Assembly (NCBI RefSeq): GCF_015291745.1
Contig: NZ_CP030059.1
Location: forward strand, 2,693,501-2,757,500
DNA length: 64,000 nt
Source of the DNA: Bradyrhizobium sp. CCBAU 53351
GTDB lineage: Bacteria; Pseudomonadota; Alphaproteobacteria; Rhizobiales; Xanthobacteraceae
Direction of reading: 5' to 3'
Below, piece by piece: positions 56,327 to 64,000 of this stretch. Both the position numbers and the translations under genes were made by a program. Numbering within the stretch: the first letter of the stretch is position 1; each line of letters opens with the position of its first letter. Below the pieces are notes generated by a model. It was not told the origin of the DNA, ran no database searches, and saw only the letters and a list, made by a program, of their open reading frames with translations.

Positions 56327-57760
56327 ATGATGGCCGCGATCGTCCTGCTGCATCGCTGGCTCGGGATCGCGTTCTGCCTGCTGTTCGCGATGTGGTTCGC
56401 GACGGGAATCGTGATGCACTTCGTTCCGTTTCCGTCGCTGACGGAAGCGGAGCGCTTTGCCGGTCTTGCGCCGCTGGACCGGACGGATGCGCGGATCGCG
56501 GTTGCCGATGCCGTCGTCGCGAGCGGAATCACGGACGCCACGCGTGTCAGGCTGATCCGGCGAAGCGATGGGCTCGCTTATGTCATTACGGGACCATCGC
56601 GCCTGCGCGCCGTGCGCGGCTCCGACGGGAGCGACGCAGAGGTGGTGTCCTCCGATGTGGCGCTCGCCATCGGGCGGGATCACGCCCGCAACCGCGGGCT
56701 CGATGCCGCGCACGCAACCTTGCTCGCGAAGGCGGATTACGATCAATGGACCGTGCCGAACGGCTTCGATCGTCACCGGCCGTTGTTTCGCATCGCCCTC
56801 GGCGATGCCGCCGGAACGGAGCTCTATGTCTCCTCGCGCACCGGCGAGGTCGTCCTGGATACGACGCGAGGCGAGCGCGGCTGGAATTGGGCCGGCAGCG
56901 TGCTGCACTGGATCTACCCGACGGTGCTGAGACGCGACTGGGCGCTGTGGGACGGCGTCGTCTGGACATTGTCGTTGTTGGCCTTGATCGCAGCCGTGCT
57001 GGGTGCGGCGCTCGGAATCGCGCAGATCAGGACGAGGAATGGCCGCCCCGCAACGCCTTATCGCGGGTGGCACGCATGGCATCACGTCCTTGGCCTTGCC
57101 GCGACGCTGTTCGTGCTCAGCTGGATCTTCAGCGGCTGGCTCTCGATGGACCATGGCCGGCTGTTCTCGCGCGGACAGCTGACGGGCTCGGAAGCTGGCG
57201 CCGCGTACGCCGTGCCCCGCTGGACGGAGGCACTGTCGCTGGAGCGGACGCCACTGGCGTCATCGGTCTGGGAAGCCGAATGGTTCGGCTTCGATGGCGA
57301 GGTCTATCGTCGCGATCGGCTCGCGCTGGCTTCGCAGAAATTGATCAGGACCAAAGATACATCCGGCGCGGGACAAGCCGGCGTCCTGAGCGCGGGCGAG
57401 GTTCGGGGCTTGACGTCCCGCCTTGCCAAAGATTGCGGCATCCCAGGCGTTTTGGCCGGCAATGATGATTATCCCGCACGATCCGCCGTACCAAGTGCGC
57501 CGGTCTACCGGGTGCATTGCGGCGAGCTCTGGTTCGATATCGACGGCGCCGACGGCAATGTGCTGCAAAGGCTGGATGCCTCGCGGCGCGCCTATCGCTG
57601 GTTCTACGCCGCGTTGCACACGCTGGATTTTCCGATCCTCATGGCGCATCCGCTTCTGCGCGATATCCTGATCGTCGGGCTCTGTGCAATCGGATTCGTG
57701 TTTTCCATGACCGGCGTCGTCATCGGCTGGCGGCGCCTGCGGCTGTCTCTGAGGGTCTGA
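56327..57760 (+). CDS. PepSY-domain inner-membrane protein, reductase-like
   Basis: A 477-residue PepSY-associated TM protein with membrane helices at ~8-32, ~208-234, ~250-272 and ~440-465 and a periplasmic region between the first two. Histidines that could hold heme or metal are His9, His31, His194 (SVLHWIYP), His249/252/253 (WHAWHHVLGLA) and one in YAALHTLDFP. Relatives next to siderophore receptors (FoxB, PiuB, FsrB type) release iron by reduction in the periplasm. Here, 12 bases after a cobalamin-riboswitch receptor gene, reduction of a cobalt or corrinoid substrate is a reasonable guess. There is no direct proof of substrate. Confidence 0.82.
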   Translation: MMAAIVLLHRWLGIAFCLLFAMWFATGIVMHFVPFPSLTEAERFAGLAPLDRTDARIAVADAVVASGITDATRVRLIRRSDGLAYVITGPSRLRAVRGSDGSDAEVVSSDVALAIGRDHARNRGLDAAHATLLAKADYDQWTVPNGFDRHRPLFRIALGDAAGTELYVSSRTGEVVLDTTRGERGWNWAGSVLHWIYPTVLRRDWALWDGVVWTLSLLALIAAVLGAALGIAQIRTRNGRPATPYRGWHAWHHVLGLAATLFVLSWIFSGWLSMDHGRLFSRGQLTGSEAGAAYAVPRWTEALSLERTPLASSVWEAEWFGFDGEVYRRDRLALASQKLIRTKDTSGAGQAGVLSAGEVRGLTSRLAKDCGIPGVLAGNDDYPARSAVPSAPVYRVHCGELWFDIDGADGNVLQRLDASRRAYRWFYAALHTLDFPILMAHPLLRDILIVGLCAIGFVFSMTGVVIGWRRLRLSLRV

Positions 57761-57820
57761 CTCCAGGCGAACCAGCCGGCCCGAATGGCGGTGAGATCCC
57801 GCTGGCGAAGGTCCGGTTAG

Positions 57821-57836
57821 TGGCATACCATTTGCA
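57821..57836 (+). promoter_or_regulatory. Sigma-54 (RpoN) -24/-12 promoter candidate
   Basis: TGGCATACCATTTGCA matches TGGCA-N6-TTGCA, with the invariant GG (57822-57823) and GC (57834-57835) exactly 10 bases apart. It lies 72 bases before the ATG of the ABC binding-protein gene, within the 148-base gap after the PepSY gene. Confidence 0.6.
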
Positions 57837-57908
57837 CGCCAATGGGTTCTGGTTTCACCTGCCCTTGGCCAACGACGGCCGGCATCACAGCATTACTGGG
57901 AGGACGTC

Positions 57909-59510
57909 ATGGATCGCAGGACCGTATTGAAGGGACTTGCCGGCGCGGGCGGTCTGGCATTGACCGGCCTCTCGGCCCCGGCGATCGCGCAAGGCGCATC
58001 AGCCCGTACCCTCCGCTTCGTGCCGCAGGCCAATCTCGCCAATTTCGATCCGATCTGGGGCACGCAATATGTCGTGCGCAATGCCGCGGCGCTGGTCTGG
58101 GACACGCTTTACGGCATCGACGCGCAGCTGCAGCCGCAGCGCCAGATGATCGAGTCCGAGGAGACCTCGGACGACGGCAAGACCTGGACGTTCCGCTTGC
58201 GCCCCGGTCTCAAGTTCCACGATGGCGAGCCGGTGCTGGCCAAGGACGCCGTTGCCAGCCTGTCACGCTGGGCTGCGCGCGATCCGATGGGGCTGATGAT
58301 CATCGCCATCCAGCAGGAACTGACGGCCGTCGACGATCGCACCTTCAAATGGGTCTTGAAGCAGCCCTTCCCGAAAATGCTCTATGCGCTCGCCAAGAAC
58401 AACGCGCCGTGCTCCTTCATCATGCCGGAACGGATCGCCAAGACCGATCCCTTCAAGCAGATCACCGAATATGTCGGCTCGGGTCCGATGAAGTTCGCCA
58501 AGAGCGAGTGGGTCCCAGGCGCCAAGTCGGTGTTCGAGAAGTTCACCGATTACGTGCCGCGGCAGGAGAAGGCCTCCTGGCTCGCCGGCGGCAAGCAGAT
58601 CCTGGTCGATCGCGTGGAATGGATCGTGATGCCGGACCCCGCGACCGCGGCGGCTGCCTTGCAGAACGGCGAGGTCGACTGGTGGGAGAACCCGATCGCC
58701 GATCTCGTGCCCGTCCTGAAGAAGAACAAGAACATCAGCGTCGACATCGGCGATCCCCTCGGCAATATCGGCTCGTTCCGCATGAACCATTTGTTCGCGC
58801 CGTTCAACGACGTGCGGGCGCGGCGCGCGGTGCTGATGGCGCTCAGCCAGGAAGACTACATGCGCGCGATCGTCGGCGACGACAACGCGTTGTGGAAGCC
58901 GCTGCCCGGCTTCTTCACGCCGGATACGCCCGTGTACAACGAGATGGGCGGCGAGATCCTGAAGGGCAAGCGCGACTTCGATGCCGCCAAGAAGCTGCTG
59001 GCCGAAAGCGGCTATTCCGGCCAGCCGGTGACATGTCTCGTCGCGCAGGACCAGCCGATCACCAAGGCGCAGGGCGACGTCACTGCGGATCTGTTGAAGC
59101 GGCTCGGCATGAATGTCGACTTCGTCGCGACCGATTGGGGCACGGTCGGCTCTCGCCGTGCGGCGAAGACGCCGCCCGGGCAGGGCGGGTGGAACATGTT
59201 CCACAGCTGGCATGCCGGCGCCGACTGCATCACGCCCGCCGCCTACACCGCCATCCGCGCCAACGGCGACAAGGCCTGGTTCGGCTGGCCCAACAGCCCG
59301 AACACCGAGAAGGAGATTGCAGGCTGGTTCGACGCCAAGAGTGTCGAGGAAGAGAAGGCGGCGATCGGGCGGGTCAACAAGGCAGCGATCGAGGATGTCG
59401 TCTATGCGCCGACCGGCTTCTTCCTGACCTACACGGCGTGGCGCAAGAACGTCTCCGGCATCGCCAAGGGGCCGCTGCCGTTCTTCTGGGGCGTGTCGAA
59501 GTCCGCATGA
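57909..59510 (+). CDS. Peptide-type ABC transporter substrate-binding protein (family 5)
   Basis: A 533-residue periplasmic binding protein of the DppA/OppA/NikA family. The twin-arginine-like leader DRRTVLKGLAGAGGLALTG suggests Tat export, with cleavage near AIAQG. Core stretches are DDGKTWTFRLRPGLKFHDGEPV near 80 and AKFAKSEW-like, RAVLMALSQEDYM and RDFDAAKKLLAESGY further on. GGGAGGA just before the ATG is a strong ribosome binding site. It is the first of five transporter genes and probably sets the substrate (di/oligopeptide or related compound). Confidence 0.92.
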   Translation: MDRRTVLKGLAGAGGLALTGLSAPAIAQGASARTLRFVPQANLANFDPIWGTQYVVRNAAALVWDTLYGIDAQLQPQRQMIESEETSDDGKTWTFRLRPGLKFHDGEPVLAKDAVASLSRWAARDPMGLMIIAIQQELTAVDDRTFKWVLKQPFPKMLYALAKNNAPCSFIMPERIAKTDPFKQITEYVGSGPMKFAKSEWVPGAKSVFEKFTDYVPRQEKASWLAGGKQILVDRVEWIVMPDPATAAAALQNGEVDWWENPIADLVPVLKKNKNISVDIGDPLGNIGSFRMNHLFAPFNDVRARRAVLMALSQEDYMRAIVGDDNALWKPLPGFFTPDTPVYNEMGGEILKGKRDFDAAKKLLAESGYSGQPVTCLVAQDQPITKAQGDVTADLLKRLGMNVDFVATDWGTVGSRRAAKTPPGQGGWNMFHSWHAGADCITPAAYTAIRANGDKAWFGWPNSPNTEKEIAGWFDAKSVEEEKAAIGRVNKAAIEDVVYAPTGFFLTYTAWRKNVSGIAKGPLPFFWGVSKSA

Positions 59511-59527
59511 TGGTGTGCTGAAGCCAG

Positions 59528-60469
59528 ATGCTCTCCTACATCCTCCGTCGCGTCGTCGCGACCTTGCCGGTGATGGCGATCGTCGCGCTGTTCGTGTTCA
59601 GCCTGCTCTACATCGCGCCGGGCGATCCCGCCGTGGTGATCGCGGGCGATCAGGCGAGCCCGGAGGATGTGGAGCGCATCCGCCAGAGCCTCGGCCTCGA
59701 TCGTCCGTTCCTGGTGCAGTTCGGAAGCTGGGTCTGGCGCATCCTGCACGGCGATCTCGGCACGTCTATCTTCACCAATTTGCCGGTATCGGCGATGATC
59801 GGGCAGCGGCTCGGACCGACGCTGTCGCTGATGATCGTCACGCTGCTGCTCACGATCGTGGTGGCGGTGCCGCTCGGCGTCGTGGCGGCCTGGAAGGCCG
59901 GCAGCCTGATCGACCGCGTCATCATGGGCTTTGCCGTGTTCGGCTTCTCGCTCCCCGTCTTCGTGGTCGGCTACATGCTCGCCTACATCTTCGCCCTCGA
60001 GCTCGAATGGTTGCCGGTGCAGGGTTATACGCCGCTCAATCAAGGCTTCTGGCCGTGGCTGGAGAATTTGATCCTGCCAGCGATCGCGCTCGGCTGCGTC
60101 TACATCGCCCTGGTCGCGCGCATCACCCGCGCCGCCATGCTCGAAGTGCTGCAGCAGGACTATATCCGCACGGCCAAGGCCAAGGGCCTCGGCCAGGGCG
60201 GCATCCTGTTCATTCACGCCTTGAAGAACGCGGCCGTGCCGATCGTGACCGTGATCGGGATCGGCATTGCGCTGCTGATCGGCGGTGCGGTGGTGACCGA
60301 GAGCGTGTTCGCGATTCCCGGCCTCGGCCGTCTCACGATCGATGCGATCCTGCGCCGCGACTATCCCGTCATCCAGGGCATCGTGCTGCTGTTCAGCTTC
60401 GTCTACGTCCTCGTCAATCTGATGATCGACGTCATCTATACGCTCGTTGACCCGAGGATTCGCTATTGA
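59528..60469 (+). CDS. Peptide-type ABC transporter permease (DppB-like)
   Basis: A 313-residue inner-membrane permease with six predicted helices. The N-terminal Dpp/Opp signature is LSYILRRVVATLPVMAIVALFVF; the EAA loop is near RAAMLEVLQQDYIRTAKAKGL. The stop overlaps the TTG start of the next permease gene by 4 bases. The family forms a heterodimeric channel with the DppC-like protein. Confidence 0.93.
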   Translation: MLSYILRRVVATLPVMAIVALFVFSLLYIAPGDPAVVIAGDQASPEDVERIRQSLGLDRPFLVQFGSWVWRILHGDLGTSIFTNLPVSAMIGQRLGPTLSLMIVTLLLTIVVAVPLGVVAAWKAGSLIDRVIMGFAVFGFSLPVFVVGYMLAYIFALELEWLPVQGYTPLNQGFWPWLENLILPAIALGCVYIALVARITRAAMLEVLQQDYIRTAKAKGLGQGGILFIHALKNAAVPIVTVIGIGIALLIGGAVVTESVFAIPGLGRLTIDAILRRDYPVIQGIVLLFSFVYVLVNLMIDVIYTLVDPRIRY

Positions 60470-61389
60470 CCGACACCACCGTCAATCCGCAATCGCTACC
60501 CACCGGCCTCGTCCTCGCGCCGCAATTGCCGGAGATTCTCCGGCCGGTCAGGATACGCCGCGGCTTCGTCGGCCTGTTGCGCGGCCACCCCACGGTCGCG
60601 ATCGGCGGCGCATTGCTGCTGACATTGGTGCTGATCGCGATTTTTGCGCCCTATCTTTGGACGGTTGATCCGACCGCGCTTGCGCCGGCCAAACGCACGC
60701 GGGCGCCGTCGGCTGATTTCTGGTTCGGCACCGACGTTCTCGGCCGCGACATCTATTCGCGTGTGCTGTTCGGCGCACGGGTCTCGCTCACGGTCGGCCT
60801 GTCGGTGGCGATTTTCGCATCCGCGGCGGGGCTTGCCATCGGCATGGTCTCGGGCTTCATCCGCTGGACCGACGGCATCCTGATGCGCTTCATGGACGGG
60901 CTGATGTCGATCCCGCCGATCCTGCTCGCCATCGCGTTGATGGCGCTGACGCGCGGCAGCGTCGGCAACGTCATCCTGGCCATCACCGTGGCCGAGATCC
61001 CGCGCGTCTCGCGTCTCGTCCGCAGCGTCGTGTTGTCGCTGCGCGAGCAGCCCTATGTGGATGCGGCGGTGGCCTGCGGCACGCGCACGCCGATGATCAT
61101 CCTGCGCCACATCCTGCCGAACACGGTGGCGCCGATGCTGGTGCAGGCGACTTATATCTGCGCCAGCGCCATGATCACCGAGGCGATCCTGTCCTTCATC
61201 GGCGCCGGCACGCCGCCGACCATTCCATCCTGGGGCAACATCATGGCCGAGGGCCGCGCGCTGTGGCAGGTCAAGCCCTACATCGTGTTCTTCCCGGCAG
61301 CGTTCCTGTCCGTCACGGTGCTTGCGGTAAACCTGCTCGGCGACGGCCTTCGCGATGCGCTCGACCCGCGCATGGCCAAGAGCCTGTGA
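60466..61389 (+). CDS. Peptide-type ABC transporter permease (DppC-like)
   Basis: A 307-residue permease with an N-terminal cytosolic tail (~1-45), one helix, the conserved [21 protein letters not shown] stretch near 82 and five further helices. The EAA loop is near [21 protein letters not shown]. The start is TTG at 60466, overlapping the DppB-like stop; the alternative internal starts would remove the cytosolic tail. The next gene, encoding an ATPase, follows after 13 bases. Confidence 0.92.
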   Translation: MTDTTVNPQSLPTGLVLAPQLPEILRPVRIRRGFVGLLRGHPTVAIGGALLLTLVLIAIFAPYLWTVDPTALAPAKRTRAPSADFWFGTDVLGRDIYSRVLFGARVSLTVGLSVAIFASAAGLAIGMVSGFIRWTDGILMRFMDGLMSIPPILLAIALMALTRGSVGNVILAITVAEIPRVSRLVRSVVLSLREQPYVDAAVACGTRTPMIILRHILPNTVAPMLVQATYICASAMITEAILSFIGAGTPPTIPSWGNIMAEGRALWQVKPYIVFFPAAFLSVTVLAVNLLGDGLRDALDPRMAKSL

Positions 61390-61402
61390 GGGGCTGACCG
61401 CT

Positions 61403-62388
<986 letters not shown>

Positions 62389-62392
<4 letters not shown>

Positions 62393-63381
62393 GCCCTCCG
62401 CTGCTCCAGGTCAACGACCTCAAGAAGCATTTTCCGGTCAAGGGCCGTCTGTTCAGCCGCAAGCGTGAGTTCGTCTATGCGGTCGACGGCGTCTCCTTCG
62501 AGATCGCGCGCGGCGAGACACTGTCGCTGGTCGGCGAGTCCGGCTGCGGCAAGTCGACGGTCGGCCGCGCCATCCTGCGGCTGTTCGACATCACCGCAGG
62601 GCAAGTCATTCTCGACGGCCAGCGCATCGATGACGCCGCACCCAGCACGATACGCCAGATGCGCCGCCGCGTGCAGGTGGTGTTCCAGGATCCGTTCTCG
62701 AGCCTCAACCCGCGCATGCGGGTGCGCGACATTCTCGCCGAACCGATCCGCAATTTCGGCCTCGCCAAGTCGGCGGAGGATCTCGAGGTTCGCCTCACGG
62801 CGCTGATGGACACCGTGCGCCTGCCGCGCGAGGCGCTCCATCGCAGGCCGCACGAATTCTCCGGCGGACAGCGTCAGCGTATCGGCATCGCGCGGGCGCT
62901 CGCGGCGGAGCCCGAACTGATCGTGTGCGACGAGGCGGTCTCGGCGCTCGATGTCTCGGTCAAGGCGCAGATCGTCAATCTCCTGCAGGATCTGCAGAGC
63001 GAGTTCGGCCTAGCGCTCTTGTTCATCAGCCACGACCTCGCGATCGTCGAGCACATGACGCACCGCGTCGCGGTGATGTATCTCGGCAAGATCGTCGAGG
63101 TGGCTCCCCGCCGCGAGATCTTTGCCGCGCCGAGACACCCCTACACCAAGGCGCTGCTCTCGGCGGTGCCGCTGCCCGAACCGGGCGCCCAGCGCAATCC
63201 GATCATCCTGAAGGGCGACGTCCCGAGCCCGATCAATCCGCCGAAGGGATGTCGCTTCCACACCCGCTGCCCGTTCGTCTTCGATCGCTGCCGGACCGAG
63301 GAGCCGGTGCTGCGCGCGGCCGGAGCCGAGCAGTGGGTGGCCTGTCATCTCGAAGACGGTGCCGCCGCGACGAGCAGCTGA
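62389..63381 (+). CDS. Peptide-type ABC transporter ATPase (DppF-like)
   Basis: A 330-residue ATPase: Walker [10 protein letters not shown] at 49-57, signature [10 protein letters not shown] near 162, Walker [14 protein letters not shown] near 180 and the C-terminal oligopeptide-type domain with [15 protein letters not shown]. It completes the five-gene transporter. The start at 62389 overlaps the DppD-like stop (ATGA). A strong terminator follows 32 bases after its stop. Confidence 0.93.
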
Positions 63382-63412
63382 GGACTGGATTTTCGTCGGA
63401 AATTCGTCAACA

Positions 63413-63448
63413 AAAACAACCCCATTCTACTGTGCATGGGGTTGTTTT
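63413..63448. terminator. Bidirectional intrinsic terminator
   Basis: AAAACAACCCCAT (63413-63425) pairs perfectly with ATGGGGTTGTTTT (63436-63448) around a 10-base loop. A-rich and T-rich flanks make it work on both strands. It separates the transporter operon from the convergent YciI-like gene. Confidence 0.9.
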
Positions 63449-63470
63449 CGCGTTTTCGATTTGGCCGGCC

Positions 63471-63758
63471 TCAACCCTGCCGGCGCAGGAAGCCTGTGAT
63501 GGTAACCTTTTCCCAGATCCCGGCCGCGGCAAAGGGATCGGCGCGGTTGAAAGCCTCGACCTCGCTGCGGCCGGGCGCCTCGATCAGGAACAGGCTGCCG
63601 ATCATCGTCTGGCCATCGTCGGAGACGAGCGGCCCCGACATCACGATCTTGACCCCGAAGCGCGAGGTGTCGCTGAGGAACGCCTTGTGGGCATCGTAAT
63701 TGGCGAGCCGGGTCGGCAGCGCGCCGGCGCGGTCGACGGCGTGAATGGCGAACAGCAT
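63471..63758 (-). CDS. YciI-like family protein
   Basis: A 95-residue cytosolic protein of the YciI family (dimeric alpha-beta barrel). Typical stretches are MLFAIHAVDRAGA at the start, HKAFLSDTSRFG near 24, SGPLVSDDGQTMIGSLFLIEA in the middle and FNRADPFAAAGIWE near the end, with a His-Asp pair as in the family. The general function is unknown; some relatives act on small chlorinated or aromatic compounds. Confidence 0.85.
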   Translation of the reverse strand: MLFAIHAVDRAGALPTRLANYDAHKAFLSDTSRFGVKIVMSGPLVSDDGQTMIGSLFLIEAPGRSEVEAFNRADPFAAAGIWEKVTITGFLRRQG

Positions 63759-63786
63759 GGTGTCTCCGTGTCTTGCTTCAGTGTTG

Positions 63787-63810
63787 GGACGGCCGCCATG
63801 GCGGCCGTCC
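63787..63810. repeat. Perfect 24-bp palindrome
   Basis: GGACGGCCGCCA is followed directly by its reverse complement TGGCGGCCGTCC. It lies between the partial binding-protein gene and the YciI-like gene, both on the minus strand, and may act as a terminator or mRNA-end hairpin. The hairpin at 51145-51167 has a similar GGCGGCC-ATG-GGCCGCC make-up. Confidence 0.7.
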
Positions 63811-63827
63811 GGACGTGATGGGTGGAG

Positions 63828-64000
63828 TTACTTCGCGCCGAGCTTGCTGGCGTCCTCGAAGGTCGGGCACGTCCGCTGCTCCAGCGGCACGTCGAATGGC
63901 TGGTAATTGTCCTTGGTGATGACGGTCGGCTTCAGCACGATCTCGGCGATGACGGGCTGGTTGCGCAGGGCGCGGATCGCCATCATGGTGCCGAGGCATC
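63828..64000 (-). CDS. Sugar-type ABC substrate-binding protein, C-terminal end only
   Basis: Reading leftward from the window edge, the minus strand gives 56 residues that end in a stop at 63828: CLGTMMAIRALRNQPV, then AEIVLKPTVITKDNY, then QPFDVPLEQRTCPTFEDAS. This resembles the tail of periplasmic sugar-binding proteins of the ribose/xylose (Peripla_BP_4) type. The start and most of the gene lie beyond the window. It would be transcribed toward the YciI-like gene. The call rests on a short stretch. Confidence 0.6.
   Translation of the reverse strand, partial: CLGTMMAIRALRNQPVIAEIVLKPTVITKDNYQPFDVPLEQRTCPTFEDASKLGAK

Noticed and set aside
63778..63999. 73-codon minus-strand open frame at the right edge
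   Set aside because: It is Arg/His/Pro-rich without family likeness. The neighbouring minus frame, open to the window edge, reads as the tail of a sugar-binding protein and is the better gene.

Overview
The window is high-GC DNA that reads like an alphaproteobacterium, most likely Bradyrhizobium or a close relative. This rests on gene content (complete oxygen-dependent cobalamin pathway with bluB, a PF04392-type binding protein, a Dpp-like ABC operon, TPS adhesin) and on gene style; it is inference, not a database match. No tRNA, rRNA, CRISPR array, transposase or phage gene was seen.

Left arm (1-10 kb). Two tandem paralogous calcium-binding RTX-like secreted proteins open the window; the first is cut by the window edge. 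A periplasmic L,D-transpeptidase follows. Next is a quinone-detoxification type pair on the minus strand (ring-cleaving dioxygenase plus carboxylesterase), divergent from a LysR regulator with a palindromic operator candidate between them. A minus-strand operon then links an ABC-type binding protein, a six-module hybrid histidine kinase and a barstar-like protein.

Adhesin locus (10.3-30.8 kb). A small exported protein precedes a 5,540-residue filamentous adhesin (TpsA, LktA/FxxPxG type). Its TpsB transporter starts 3 bp after the adhesin stop codon. A membrane-anchored lysozyme-like protein follows.

Cobalamin region (30.8-53.6 kb). Minus-strand cobP-cobV-bluB and cobO-cobQ flank plus-strand cobD-cobC. 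A cobalamin riboswitch then leads a tightly overlapping plus-strand operon: DUF1636 gene, cobW, cobN, cobG, cobH, cobI, cobJ, (cobK antisense), cobL, cobE, cobM, cobB, cobA. A second riboswitch leads cbiM, cobF and the NaMN:DMB phosphoribosyltransferase gene. An alpha-ribazole phosphatase-like gene closes the set on the minus strand. Together these cover nearly the whole aerobic route from uroporphyrinogen III to cobalamin, except cobaltochelatase subunits CobS and CobT and the cobalt reductase, which must lie elsewhere.

Uptake region (53.6-63.4 kb). A third cobalamin riboswitch precedes a siderophore-type TonB-dependent receptor and a PepSY membrane protein, a plausible corrinoid or cobalt-complex uptake and reduction pair. 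After a sigma-54-like promoter comes a complete five-gene peptide-type (Dpp/Opp) ABC transporter, ended by a strong bidirectional terminator. A YciI-like gene and the C-terminal end of a sugar-type ABC binding protein, both on the minus strand, finish the window.

Gene-free stretches near or above 300 bases: 10,011-10,305 (295 bases; no structure I can support, presumably promoters for the genes on either side), 36,813-37,165, 50,158-50,458 and 53,559-53,950 (each holds a cobalamin riboswitch).
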